Source of the DNA: Aquarana catesbeiana
Taxonomy: Eukaryota > Chordata > Amphibia > Anura > Ranidae
Direction of reading: 5' to 3'
NCBI RefSeq assembly: GCF_042186555.1
Contig: NC_133335.1
Location: 180,631,419 to 180,695,418 of the forward strand
Length of the DNA stretch: 64,000 nt
The translations under genes and the position numbers were made by a program. The first letter of the stretch is position 1; each line of letters opens with the position of its first letter. Below the pieces are notes generated by a model. That model ran no database searches. It had not been told where the DNA came from and was given only the letters and a program-made list of their open reading frames with translations. Shown piece after piece: positions 24,323 through 34,575 of the stretch.

Positions 24323-25873
24323 CAGTCCTGGCCAAAAGTTTTGAGAATGACACAGATATAAATTTTCACAGAATCTGCTGCTTCAGCGTTTTTAGATCTT
24401 TTTGTCAGATGTTACTATGGTATACTGAAGTGTGATTACAAGCAAGCAAGTGTCAAAGGCTTTTATTGACAATTACATAAAGTTTATGCAAAGAGTCAAT
24501 ATTTGCAGTGTTGACCCTCCTATTTCAAGACCTCTGCAATTTTCCCTGGCATGCTGTCAATCAACTTCTGGACCACATCCTGACTGATGACAGCTCATTC
24601 TTGCATAACCAATGCTTGGAGTTTGGAAAAATTTGTGTTTTTTTTTTTTGTTCACCCGCCTCCTGAGGATTGACCACAAGTTCTCAATCAGATTAAGGTC
24701 TGGAGAGTTTCCTGGCCATGGACCCAAAATGTAAATGTTTTGTTCCCCAAGCCACTTAGTTATCACTTTTGCCTTATGGCAAAGTGCTCCATCATGCTGG
24801 AAAAGGCATTGTTCATCACCAAACTGTTCTTGGATGGTTGGAATAAGTTGATCTTGGAGGATGTTTTTGTACCATTCTTTATTCATGGCTGTGTTCTTAG
24901 ACAAAATTGTGACTGAGCCCACTCCCTGGGCTGAGAAGCAACCCCACACATGGATGGTCTCAGGATGTTTTACTGTTGGCATGACACAGGACTGATGGCA
25001 GCGCTCACCTTTTCTTCTCCGGACAAGGTTTTTTCCAGATGACCCAATCGGAAAGGGGATTTGTCAGAGAAAATGACTTTACCCCAGGCCTCAGCAGTCC
25101 AATTCTGTACCTTTTGCAGAATATCAGTCTGACCCTGATGATTTTCCTGTAGAGAAGTGGCTTCTTTGCTGCCCTCCAAAAGTCTTCGCCTCACTGTGCA
25201 GGCAGATGCACTCACACCTGCCTGCTGTCATTCCAGAGCAAGCTCTGCACTTGTAGTGCCCTGATCCTGCAGCTGAATCAACTGTAGGAGATGGTCCTGG
25301 CGCTTGCTGGACTTTCTTGGGAGCCTTGAAGCCTTCACAACAATTGAACCTCTCTCCTTGAAGTTCTCGATGATCCGATAAATGGTTGATTTAGGTGCAA
25401 TCTTAGTAGCAGCAATATCCTTGCCTGTGAATCCCTTTTTGTGCAAAGTAATAATGACTACACGTGTTTCCTTGCAAGTAACCATGGTTAACAGAGGAAG
25501 AACAATGATTTCAAGCACCACCCTCCTTTTAAATCTTCTACTCTGTTATTCTAACTCAATCAGCATTACAGAGTGATTTCCAGCCTTGTTCTCATCAACA
25601 CTGACGTGTGTCTCATGTTAACGAGAGAATCACTGACATGATATCAGCTGGTTCTTTTTGTGGCAGGGCTAAAATGCAGTGGAAATGTTTTTTTTTTTTG
25701 TTGGGATTAAGTTCATTTTCATGGCAGAGAGGGACTTTGCAATTAATTGCAATTCATCTGATCACTCTTCATAACATTCTGAAGTATATGCAAATTGCCA
25801 TCATAGAAACTGAAGCAGCAGACTTTGTGAAAATAAATATTTGTGTCATTCTCAAAACTTTTGGCCAGGGCTG
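24323..25873 (-). mobile_element. Tc1-like element, DD35E spacing, inactive
   Basis: The ends read CAGTCCTGGCCAAAAGTTTT on the left and, inverted, CAGCCCTGGCCAAAAGTTTT on the right, with about 45 bp of matching terminal repeat (GAGAATGACAC continues in both). The transposase lies on the - strand. The length of about 1.55 kb is normal for a complete Tc1. A TA follows the right end (25874-25875 region), and the left border is less clear. Confidence 0.9.
24520..25485 (-). pseudogene. Tc1-family transposase (DD35E), frame-broken
   Basis: This enzyme would cut out its own element and insert it at TA. The start ATG at 25485 opens MVTCKETRV. A helix-turn-helix follows (GFTGKDIA ... PKSTIYRII). The catalytic pieces are FSDKS (first Asp), FQHDGALCHKAK (second Asp) and SPDLNLIENLW (Glu). 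I count 35 residues between the second Asp and the Glu, not the 34 typical of Tc1/Sleeping Beauty-type enzymes. The frame is broken at least near 25230, 24970 and at a T-run near 24640. After that run the normal C-terminus (LIDSMPGKIAEVLK) is still readable in another frame, to a stop at 24520. Confidence 0.9.
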
Positions 25874-26377
25874 TAGGCTATTTTGTCTATTGGTCAAATG
25901 CTCATATGTTCAAATATTCTTAATGGTTTTTCTTCATATGATTGAATGTTACATTTGCCCTATGAAAAGTAACAAATAGAAACTGTCATTTCACATATCT
26001 TACAAACATTATGGATGTTATTTAAATAGGCTATCCCCTATTCAGTCCATTATGAATGCTGCTTCAGGCTCATCCACCTTACTAATCGCTCAGCATCTGC
26101 TACCCCTCTCTGCCAATCTACGAGGGAAAACCCCTCGTAGATGGCGTTCACTGGACCAAGTGACATCTTTAGAACATTTTACCCCATCTCCTGTTCTGTT
26201 GACTCCAGAGAAATTTTATATTTCCCATCACTTAGTGGTGACTATCAGAGACAGGGTGAATAAAAAGGCTTTAACCCTTTACTACCCTGTTCAAAAGTAA
26301 AAGCATGGACATTACTATTTTTTTGTATGCAAGCAGTGAATGTAACCCCTTTCTCCCTCTCTCTCTCCATCCTTCAG
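25874..26377 (+). other. Intron upstream of the first cadherin exon seen
   Basis: The last 60 bases form a strong pyrimidine tract (TTTCTCCCTCTCTCTCTCC) ending CCTTCAG, a good 3' splice site for the exon at 26378. The rest has no recognisable feature. The preceding cadherin exon (signal peptide, prodomain, start of EC1 with the type II tryptophans) was not found upstream in this window. Confidence 0.7.
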
Positions 26378-26672
26378 ATTCATTCGGATTCAGATGAAGG
26401 TGATGGCTCCATCAAATACACAATTTCTGGAGAGGGCGCTGGATCCATCTTTATCATCAATGAGCACACTGGAGACATCCATGCCACTGAGCGTTTGGAT
26501 CGGGAGCACAAGACCTTTTACACATTGCGTGCCCAGGCCAGAGACAGACACACAGACAGATTACTTGAACCAGAGTCTGAATTCATCATTAAGGTTCAGG
26601 ATATTAATGACAGCGAGCCTCGATTCCTGCAGGCACCTTACATTGGAAGTGTTCCAGAGCTGTCCCCTGTGG
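26378..26672 (+). CDS. cdh24: Type II cadherin exon: second half of EC1
   Basis: This exon encodes an extracellular segment of a classical, calcium-dependent adhesion protein. It starts after CCTTCAG in codon phase 0 (IHSDSDEGDGSIKYTISGEG) and ends one base into a Gly codon before GTAAGT. It contains EC1 landmarks GDIHATERLDRE (the LDRE calcium site), PESEFIIKVQ and the EC1-EC2 linker DINDSEPRF, then the start of EC2 (YIGSVPELSPV). The 295-nt length and both phases equal the corresponding exon of vertebrate type II cadherins. The words QARDR, LLEPESEF and DINDSEPRF point to cadherin-24; cadherin-22 and other type II members are the alternatives. The Trp2/Trp4 strand-swap residues would be in the preceding exon. 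Confidence 0.9.
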
Positions 26673-26750
26673 GTAAGTCTTCTTGCCAAAGTAAGATGGC
26701 CAAGACAAGGTGGGTAGATGTTTTAGAACTTGTGTCTTTGCTTTGTACAG
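26673..26750 (+). other. 78-nt intron, in frame and stop-free
   Basis: The borders are GTAAGT and TTTGTACAG. The length is 26 x 3 and the frame of the flanking exons runs through without a stop, so retention would add 26 residues at the start of EC2. A second GTAAG occurs 18 nt downstream (26691), also in frame. The flanking exons join as Gly-Thr-Ser when the intron is removed, matching the family, so it is normally spliced. Confidence 0.85.
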
Positions 26751-26870
26751 GTACATCTGTGATGGCTGTATCGGCTTGGGATGCTGATGACCCAGCCTAT
26801 GGTAGCAGTGCAAGAGTGGTATACAGCGTCCTAGAAGGAGAGAAGCACTTCACTGTAGACAGCAAGTCAG
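26751..26870 (+). CDS. cdh24: Type II cadherin exon: first half of EC2
   Basis: The exon opens after TTTGTACAG and completes the split Gly codon (GTSVMAVSAWDADDPAYG). It continues with SSARVVYSVLEGEKHFTVD and ends in phase 1 (AAG TCA G) before GTAAGT. DADDP is the EC2 calcium-coordinating motif. Length (120 nt) and phase match the standard type II cadherin exon. The sequence AWDADD has Trp where most relatives have Ser or Thr. It joins in frame to the exon at 46652, giving SKS-G-VIRTAV across a 19.8-kb intron. Confidence 0.9.
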
Positions 26871-27519
26871 GTAAGTCCTTTTTGTTGGTGCCTGTCTAAC
26901 TACAAGAACCAGTAGCTCTTCATTATGATCATTAGATGAAGCTGACTGTCATCCAAAATAAATACCTATTTACTATGATCGTCAGCTAAATCTAGTGGCC
27001 GTAATGGGATATTATCCTGATTCACCCTATTCTATATAAAAAATACTATTCGACTTGGAGAGAAAATAACTTAATAACAGTTGTCCCCATTTGCAGAGTT
27101 CAAATGTACATGTAGTTTCACAGAATGAATAGCTCTGCATATTTTTTAAATACATCTCTTAGTGTATGGAGGTACAAGTATCTATAGCATTCTTAACATG
27201 AAAAAACGCATGATGTATGGTATGGTTTTGTAAAACTGATATTTGTGTGATTTTATAATCTTCTGCCATAAGGCAATAACAGTCATATCTTTAAGAAGAT
27301 GCTGAAAAACTAGTTTGTCATTGTAACGGCGTTGACTTCTTTTCAGATGCCATATTGACAGGGTCACTTTAACATTGATTCAAGTAGACCCAAAGTTGGC
27401 AACATGCAGAGCACTTTTTAGCTGTTTCAGTCGCTTTCAACCAACATTTGATCTTATAAAACAACAAAATAGATTAATGCACCCTATCACCTATAGTATC
27501 TATTGAAAAAGGGAAAATA

Positions 27520-29130
27520 CAGTATCTCACAAAAGTGAGTACACCACTCACATTTTTGTAAATATTTTATTATATCTTTTCATGTGACAACACTGAAGAA
27601 ATGACACTTTGCTACAATGTAAAGTAGTGAGTGTACAGCTTGTATAACAGTGTAAATTTGCTGTGCCATCAAAATAGCTAAACACACAACCATTAATTCT
27701 AAAAGTGAGTACACCCCTAAGTGAAAATGTCCAAATTGGGCCCAATTAGCCATTTTCCCTCCCTGGTGTCATGTGACTCCTTAGTGTTACAAGGTCTCAG
27801 GAGTGAATGAGGGGCAGGTGTGTTAAATTTGGTTTTATCGCTCTCACTCTCTCATATTGGTCACTTGAAGTTCAACATGGCACCAAATGGCAAAGAACTC
27901 TCTGAGGATCTGAAAAAAATGAATGGTTGCTCTACATAAAGATGGCCTAGGCTGTAAGATGATTGCTCAGACCCTGAAACTGAGCTGCAGCACGGTGGCC
28001 ACGACCATACAGCAGTTAAACAGGACAGGTTCCACTCAGAACAGGTCTCGCCATGGTGCTCAGCATCATATCCAGAGGTTGTCTTTGGGAAATAGACGTA
28101 TGAGTGCTTCCAGCATTGCTGCAGAGGTTGAAAGGGGGGGGGGGGGGGCGGGGGTGTGTCAGCCTGTCAGTGCTCAGACCATACGCCGCACACTGCATCA
28201 AATTGGTCTGCATGGCTGTCATCCCAGAAGGAAGCCTCTTCTAAAGATGATGCACAAGAAAGCCCGCAAATAGTTTGCTGAAGACAAGCAGACTAAGGAC
28301 ATGGATTACTGGAACCATGTCCTGTGGTCTGACAAGACCAAGATAAACTTATTTGGTTCAGATGGTGTCAATCGTGTGTAGCGATAACCAGGTGAGGAGT
28401 ACAAAGACAAGTGTGTCTTGTCTACAGTCAAGCATCATGGGAGTATCATGGTCTGGGGCTGCATGAGTGTTGCCGGCACTGGGGAGCTACAGTTCATTGA
28501 GGGAACCATGGATGCCAACATGTACTGTGACATACTGAAGCAGAGCATGATCCCCTCCCTTCGGAGACTGGGCCACAGGGCAGTATTCCAACATGATAAC
28601 GACCCCAAACACACCTCCAAGACGACCGCTGCCTTGCTAAAGAAGCTGAGGGTAACGGTGATGGACTGACCAAACATGTCAGACCTAAACCCTATTAAGC
28701 ATCTGTGGGGTATCCTCAAAGGGAAGGTGGAGGAGCACAAGGTCTCTAACATCCACCAGCTCTGTGATGTCCTCATGGAGGAGTGGAAGAGGACTCCAGT
28801 GGCAACCTGTGAAGCTCCGGTGAACTCTATGCCTAAGAGGGTTAAGGCAGTGCTGGAAAATAATGGTGGCCACACAAAATATTGACACTTTGGGCCCAAT
28901 TTGGACATTATCACTTAGGGGTGTACTCACTTTTGTTGCCAGTGGTTTAGACATTAATGGCTGTGTGTTATGTTATTTTGAGGGGACAGCAAATTGACAC
29001 TGTTATACAAGCTGTACACTCACTACTTTACATTGTAGCAAAATTTAATTTCTTCAGTGTTGGCACATGAAAAGATATAATAAAATATATACAAAAATGT
29101 GAGGGGTTTACTCACTTTTGTGAGATACTG
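27520..29130 (+). mobile_element. Tc1-like element with long IR/DR ends, inactive
   Basis: The left end CAGTATCTCACAAAAGTGAG and its inverse on the right are flanked by TA (27518-27519 and 29131-29132). The terminal repeats extend about 220 bp each (27520-27738 and 28912-29130). Each arm holds two direct copies of AAAAGTGAGTACACC-like sequence, one at the tip and one at the inner end, the IR/DR layout known from Sleeping Beauty-type elements. Total length is 1,611 bp. It lies in the 19.8-kb cadherin intron, in the same orientation as the gene. Confidence 0.93.
27877..28885 (+). pseudogene. Tc1-family transposase, broken and missing the catalytic Glu
   Basis: The start ATG at 27877 opens MAPNGKELSEDLKK. 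A frameshift at a run of A near 27913 and another at a G-rich run (28133-28151) break the DNA-binding region (VALHKDGLGCKMIAQ, KLSCSTVATTIQQLNRTGS). In-frame stops follow at about 28271, 28378 and 28667. The catalytic part includes HGSIMVWGCMS and VFQHDNDPKHTSK (second Asp). The last catalytic position reads LNPIKHLW, where active relatives have Glu in place of Lys. The stop is at 28883-28885. The terminal repeats are much better preserved than the gene. Confidence 0.9.
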
Positions 29131-29239
29131 TATTTAAAGCTGAACTCCAGGCAAAACAAATATTATCCTAATTAATGGTGGTAAACTTACTTGAAATGGG
29201 AGCCCTCAAGTGCAGCCCCTGACAGAATAATCATCAAAT

Positions 29240-29765
29240 GTAATACTACAGAAATCTGTTAGTGACTGCAGATGTGCAAAAGTGGAGGCTATGGGCATGC
29301 TACAAGAGATAATCAGAGACTGCAGACATGCTGCAAGAAATAGTCAGAGTTTTCAGACATGCTACAGTAGATGGCTAAAGACAGCAAACTTGCTACTGAA
29401 GATGGTCAAAAATTACAGACATGCTACATGAAATGATTAAAGACTGCAGACATTCTATAGGAAATGGTCAAAGACCACAGACGTGTTAAACAAGATGGTG
29501 AAAGACAGCAAACACGTTACAGGAGATGGCCAAAGACCACAAACTTGCTACAGAAGATGGTCAAAAATCAGACATGCTACAGGAGAAGGTGAATGACTGC
29601 AGACATTCTATAGGAGAAGGTCAAAGACCACAGATATGTTAAACAAGATGGTGAAAGACAGCAGACACGCTACAGGAGATGGTCAAAGACTGGAGTCATG
29701 CTACAGGAGATGGTCAGAGACTGCAGACATGGTACAGAAGATGGTGGGAGACAATGCATTACCAA
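29240..29765. repeat. Degenerate ~33-bp (66-bp higher order) tandem repeat
   Basis: About 15 units contain CATGCTACAGGAGATGGTCAAAGACTGCAGA-like sequence in which GCTACA, GATGGTCAAAG and CAGACATG recur. Many units alternate between two forms (AAGACAGCA and AAGACCACA), hinting at a two-unit period. It has diverged more than the C-rich arrays. The flanking word TTAAAGCTGAACTCC (29133) has an inverted partner GGAGTTCAGCTTTA (34023-34036), so the array and the Tc1 at 30630 may share one older host element. Confidence 0.7.
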
Positions 29766-30629
29766 TCTGATGTAGGGGTTTTTGGAGACTGGAGACATGT
29801 TTCAGTAGGCAGTCATAGGATAGGCTGAAGGCTACCTTAGACTGTTGGAGATCACTTCTATTACAGACCTTTTACAGTACTTTATTTGTACTCTCTACAG
29901 ACCCCTTTTAATCTAGTATTATTTTTTTTTTTTTAACATTTACTGACAGGCAGGCTTTTTATGACAGAAGAGACCATGTTGGTCTCTTCTGTTGTAAATG
30001 CTTCCTCTTGCCTTTCACCTGTCACGTATGCTGTCAGCGGACATTTACGACACCTGATCTGTGCTGCGGTGATGTGACTCCCATGTGCATGCGCAAGAGT
30101 GACGTCATTAAGGCACAGCCATTCAAGCAGCTAAACAGATAGGACTTGAAGGACAATTGGGTGAAGATGGGAGCATTCGGTACCCACAGGATTGGTCACA
30201 GCGTTGCCCTGGAGGGCACAGTTTGAAAGGTAAATCTGTCGTAATGTGCTAATATTCGGTGCACAAACCACCTGGGCGCTCATGTAAGAAAAAAAGGAAA
30301 AAAACAAGAGTTTAATATGCTTCAACTAGTGGAATCCAATCTAAAGGATATCTTACTTTCAGAGGCTTTAGTGAGCATCTAGGTAAAGAAAACATAGGCT
30401 ATTGTTTACAGATCACTAAGGACTGCAGCCCCTGAACACCAGGGCTCTAGGGCTACATGTTGGCCAATAAAAATTCAAATGCCAGAGCCATACATATTTT
30501 TACCAGAATCTTGTATAACTCTTGAAGGTCTGGGCAGCAAGAAAAAACAACACCTGCACTTTTGACAACTCCTGTATTTTTGTACAGCCTTCTAGGTCCC
30601 ACCCACAGCTCTGTTCTCTGCACAGGCTA
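29766..30629. other. Intronic non-coding stretch
   Basis: No gene is seen. It has a T-run near 29928, a GC-balanced segment containing GCATGCGCAAGAGTGACGTCA (30089-30109) of the type common inside dispersed repeats, and the flank of the next Tc1. Confidence 0.4.
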
Positions 30630-30821
30630 CAGTGGGGAAAATAAGTATTTGATCCCACTTACAAAGAAATGAAGGGTCTATAATTTGTATCATAGGTGTA
30701 TTTTAAATGATAGAGACAGAATATCAACCAAAAATCCAGAAAAAAACACGATACAAATGTAATAAACTGAGCTGCAGTTCAGTGAGTAAAATAAGTATTT
30801 GATCCCCTAGCAAAACATGAC

Positions 30822-31840
30822 TTAGTACTTGGTGGAGAAACCCTTGGTGGCAAGCACAGAGGTAAGACGTTTCTTGTAGTTGGTTACCAGGTTTGCACAC
30901 ATCTCAGGAGGGATTTTGGTCCAGTCTTCCTTACAGATCTTCTCTAAATTTTTAGTGTTTCTTGGCTGTCGCTTGGCAGCTCGAAGTTTCAGCTATCTCC
31001 ATATATTTTCTATAGGATTAAGGTCTGTAGACTGGCTAGGCCACTCCATGACATTAATGTACTTCTTCTTGAGCCACTCCTTTGTTGCCTTGGCGCTATG
31101 TTTTAGATTATTGTCATGCTGGAAGACCCATCCACGACCCATCTTCCGTGTTCTGGTTGGGGGAAGATGGTTCTTATCCAAGATTTTACAATACATGGCC
31201 CGTCCATTGGCCCCTCAATGCGACAAAGTTGACATTTAGCAGAGAAACAGCCCCAAAGCACAGTGTTTCAACCTCCATGCTTGACTGTAGGGATGGTGTT
31301 CTTGGGGTCATAGTCAGAATTTTTCTCCCACCAAACACGGCGAGTCGAGTTATTGCCAAAGAGCTTAATTTTGATCTCATCTCACCACAGAACTTTCTCC
31401 CAATCCTTCTCTCAATCATTTAGATGTTCATTGGCGAATGGCAAAATTCAGAAAGGTATGTACATGCACCTTCTTGAGGAGGGGGGCTTTGCGGGTGCTG
31501 CAGGATTTCAATCCATGGCTGCGTATTGTGTTACCAATGGTTTGGTGACTGTGGTCCCAACTGCCTTGAGATCATTCACAAGCTTCTCCCGTGTAGTTCT
31601 GGGCTGATCCCTCACTTTTCTCATGATCATCCTTACCCCATGAGGCAAAATATTGCATGAAGCTCCAGACCGAGGGCGATTGATGGTTATTTTGTATTCA
31701 TTCCATTTGCTAATAATTGCTCCAACAGTTGTCTCCTTCTCACCAAGCTTCTTGCTGATGGTCCTGTAGCCCATTCTAGCCTTGTGCAGGTCTACAATCT
31801 TGTCCCAAATGGCCTTTGACAGCTCTTTGGTCTTGCCCAT
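30822..31840 (-). pseudogene. Tc1-family transposase (DD34E), frame-broken
   Basis: The start ATG at 31840 opens MGKTKELSKAIWDKIV. The first helix-turn-helix (GMGYRTISKKLG-type) and the second are in one frame to about 31508. Later frames carry GRGWVFQHDNNLKHSAK (second Asp) and STDLNPIENIW (catalytic Glu), 34 residues apart. An in-frame TAG follows IENIWR. The remaining C-terminus is readable up to a TAA at 30822-30824. Several frameshifts make this copy non-functional. An extra N-terminal piece lies upstream at 32950. Confidence 0.88.
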
Positions 31841-32767
31841 GATGGCCCTGGACTTAATCCAGACGGCCCACTTTAATTTTGAGTGTCCCCATCAGCACCC
31901 CCTTAAATCAGAGTGGTCCCCATCAGCACTCCCTGACATCAGAGTGTCCCCATCAGCACCCCCTTACATCAGAGTGTCCCCATCAGCACCCCCTTACATC
32001 AGAATGTCCCCATCAGCACCCCCTTCACATCAGATTGTCCCCATCAGCACCCCCTTCACATCAGATTGTCCCCATCAGCATCCCCCTTATATCAGATTGT
32101 CCCCATCAGCACCCCCTTATAGTAGAGTGTCCCCATCAGCACCCCTTCACATCAGAGTGTCCCCATCAGCACCCCCTTACATCAGAGTGTCCCCATCAGC
32201 AACCCTTCACATCAGAGTGTCCCCATCAGCACCCTCTTACTTCAGAGTGTCCCCATCAACACCCCCTTACATCAGAGAGGCCCCATCAGCACCCTCTTAC
32301 ATCAGAGTGTCCCCATCAGTACCCCCTTCACATCAGAGTGTCCCCATCAGCACCCCCATTCACATCAGATTGTCCCTATCAGCATCCCCCTTATATCAGA
32401 TTGTCCCCATCAGCACCCCCCTTATAGCATTGTGTCCCCATCTGCACCCCCTTCACATCAGAGTGTCCCCATCAGCACCCCCTTCACATTAGAGAGTCCC
32501 CATCAGCACCCCTTCACATCAGAGTGGCCCCATCAGCACCCTCTTACTTCAGAGTGCCCCATCAGCACCCCCTTATTTCAGAGTGTCCCCATCAGCACCC
32601 CCTTACATCAGGGTGTCCCCCCTCCCCCTCCCATGTGTACTCTCAGTTCTGAAGGCAGCTTCTTGTTCCTCTCTCCAGTCACATGATAAGTGACAAGTGA
32701 TAAGGGGAGAGAGGAAGAAAAGTCTACCGGTTGTCTATCTCCCCCTCCAGGGAGGGAGTAGAAAGCC
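31662..32767. repeat. Tandem duplication, copy A (Tc1 N-terminus plus array)
   Basis: Copy A runs from the Tc1 word TCCAGACCGAGGGCGATTGA through the transposase start (ATG at 31840). It then jumps directly into the MITE word CCCTGGACTTAATCCAGAC and its array, and on to GAGAAGAAGTCTACCGG-type sequence ending AGAAAGCCT. Copy B (32772-33491) has the same order but keeps the leader and the MITE's left end. The join in copy A (GATGG|CCCTGG) lacks those bases. Confidence 0.8.
31875..32620. repeat. ~30-bp minisatellite, C-rich on + strand
   Basis: About 25 units have the core CTTACATCAGAGTGTCCCCA followed by TCAGCACCC, with variants CTTCACATCAGA, CTTATATCAGAT and CTTACTTCAGAG. The long frames through it on the + strand are artefacts. 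A seven-unit version of the same array occurs at 33140-33340 in the second copy of the host MITE. Confidence 0.92.
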
Positions 32768-32950
32768 TGGAGATCCAGACCGAGGGCGATTGATGGTTAT
32801 TTTGTATTTCTTCCATTTGCGAATAATCGCTCCCACAGTTGTCTCCTTCTCACCAAGCTTCTTGCTGATGGTCCTGTAGCCCATTCCAGCCTTGTGCAGG
32901 TCTACAATCATGTCCCAAACGGCCTTTGACAGCTCTTTGGTCTTGCCCAT
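32735..32950 (-). pseudogene. Second copy of a Tc1 transposase N-terminus
   Basis: MGKTKELSKAVWDMIVDLHK continues through the first helix-turn-helix and into KKYKITINRPRSGSPG. It then leaves transposase sequence where the duplication joint enters MITE sequence (GSPGFLLPP). It is close to the start of the transposase at 31840, with substitutions such as I11V, K14M and R22G. It is a fragment created by tandem duplication, not a separate gene. Confidence 0.88.
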
Positions 32951-33081
32951 GATGGTGAGTTTGAATGGAAGAAAGAGTTTTTGTGGACAGGTGTATTTTG
33001 TACATATAACGAGTTGTTGTTAGGAGCACCTTCTTAAATTGACAGGACTAATCTGTGTACCACATGAGCCCATACTGTAGC

Positions 33082-33657
33082 CAGGGCTGGACTGGGACAA
33101 AAATTTGGCCCTGGACTTAATCCAGACTGGCCCACTTTAATTTTGAGTGTCCCCATCAGCACTCCCCTTACATTAACGTGTCCCCATCAGCACCCCCTTA
33201 CTTCAGAGTGTCCCCATTACCACCCCCTTACTTCAGAATGTCCCCATTACCACCCCCTTACTTCAGAGTGTGCCCATCAGCACACCCCTTACATTAGAGT
33301 GTCCTAATCAGCACCCCCTTACATCAGAGTGTCCCCCCTCTCCTCCCATTCCCACGTGTACTCTCAGTTCTGAAGGCAGCTTCTCGTTCCTCTCTCCAGT
33401 CATGTGATAAGTGACAAGTGATAAGGGGAGAGAGGAAGAAAGGTCTACCGGCTGTCTATCTCCCCCTGCAGGCTGTAGGGAGCAGAAAGCCTAATCCTCT
33501 CTCCAGCAAGTGTCGGCAGCTGCTCCTTGGTGACAGGAGGGAAATTACGATCACTCACTGTCAGTGAGGAGCGACTCCAGGACTGCGCCTGACCAACCCA
33601 CTGAGCCATTGGCCCACTGGGAAACTCCCAGTAGTCCAGGTGGCCAGTACATGCCTG
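33082..33657. mobile_element. hAT-type MITE inside the Tc1 leader
   Basis: The left end CAGGGCTGGACTGG and the right end (inverse of CAGGCATGTACTGG) are bordered by a perfect 8-bp duplication, ACTGTAGC, at 33074-33081 and 33658-33665. It carries a short version (33140-33340, about seven units) of the CTTACATCAGAGTGTCCCCA array. Removing the MITE leaves ordinary Tc1 leader sequence. Confidence 0.88.
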
Positions 33658-33899
33658 ACTGTAGCCAGTCTGTGGGAGACAGAATTATTGTTGGTTGGTA
33701 GGGGATCAAATACTTATTTTACTCACTGAACTTCAACTCACTTTATAACATATCATGTATTTTTTCTGGATTTTTGGTTTATATTCTGTCTCTATCATTT
33801 CAAATATGCCTATGAAAAAAATTATAGACCCTTCATTTCTTTGTAAGTGGGCAAACTTACAAAATCTGCAGGGGATTAAATAATTATTTTTCGCCACTG

Positions 33900-34575
33900 T
33901 ATGTACAACACAGTGGTGACGTCACTACCACTTTTGCAGATCATTTAGTGCACACACAACACATACAAAGTGGTTTTATATCTGGCTATAAATAAATATA
34001 ATTAAATGAGAAAGTTTGTGTCAGGAGTTCAGCTTTATACCGTGAACAGTATGCTGTCTTGATCTATTCAGTTATTTTTGTGATGAAAACTGGTTGAAAA
34101 TAGTTGAAATTGCGTGCAGATTGCAATGTGTTTGTAAAGGTGTTGGTCTGATAGGCCAAATCTGCCTGTGGGCAGACAGCTTTTCTTTATGAGTGTGTGC
34201 AATAAATAGGGTGTTGCTCCCTTTTGGTCTGTTAAATATACAAGTGTTTTGTTATGCAAAACATACCTGTTGGTCCTGCCAGAAATCTACTGTAGTGCTG
34301 TCCTTACATCCATAACACGAGGGAGGCGCTCTGTAGTCCTAACACACGTTTAGATAGTATTGTAAATCTACAATTGTTATGGAAGAAATTGCTATTCTAT
34401 ACCAAATGCGATATTATCCTTGACATGGTCCTTAGATGTGGTGGTTGCATTTGTTTTCTTTTTTTTTTTTTTCAAAGCAGTATTAAACCCAGAAGCAAAC
34501 ATTTATTATATTGCAGCTTACCAATCTTTAGGCTTTTTCTCTTCTATTTTCATCTGGTGATGCTAGTAAGTAGAC
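33900..34575. other. Intronic non-coding stretch
   Basis: No gene is seen. It includes the word GGAGTTCAGCTTTA, possibly the right end of an older element begun at 29133. The segment around 34265-34345 (CTGTTGGTCCTGCCAGAAAT ... GTAGTCCTAAC) resembles 36690-36800, so both are copies of an unclassified dispersed repeat. Confidence 0.4.

Larger units (their letters stand above)
30630..33899 (-). mobile_element. Tc1-like element enlarged by a hAT insertion and a tandem duplication
   Basis: The left end CAGTGGGGAAAATAAGTATT and the right end (inverse, CAGTGGCGAAAAATAATTAT) are flanked by TA at 30628-30629 and 33900-33901. The arms match further inward, with AAAGAAATGAAGGGTCTATA and its inverse. 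Instead of the usual 1.6 kb the element is 3.27 kb. A hAT-type MITE (33082-33657) sits in its leader. A segment containing the transposase N-terminus plus MITE sequence is present twice (about 31662-32767 and 32772-33491). Confidence 0.88.

Noticed and set aside
1..26377. Search for the cadherin exon with signal peptide, prodomain and the type II Trp residues
   Set aside because: No WVWNQFF-like sequence with splice borders was found by eye. It probably lies outside the window.
26673..26899. Single 190-codon cadherin frame running 26327-26899
   Set aside because: It reads through a 78-nt intron and past a donor site. The family alignment and the GT/AG borders show two exons.
31782..32686. 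236- and 182-codon histidine/proline/serine-rich frames
   Set aside because: They are translations of the ~30-bp array inside the duplicated Tc1/MITE, with overlapping frames and no gene features.
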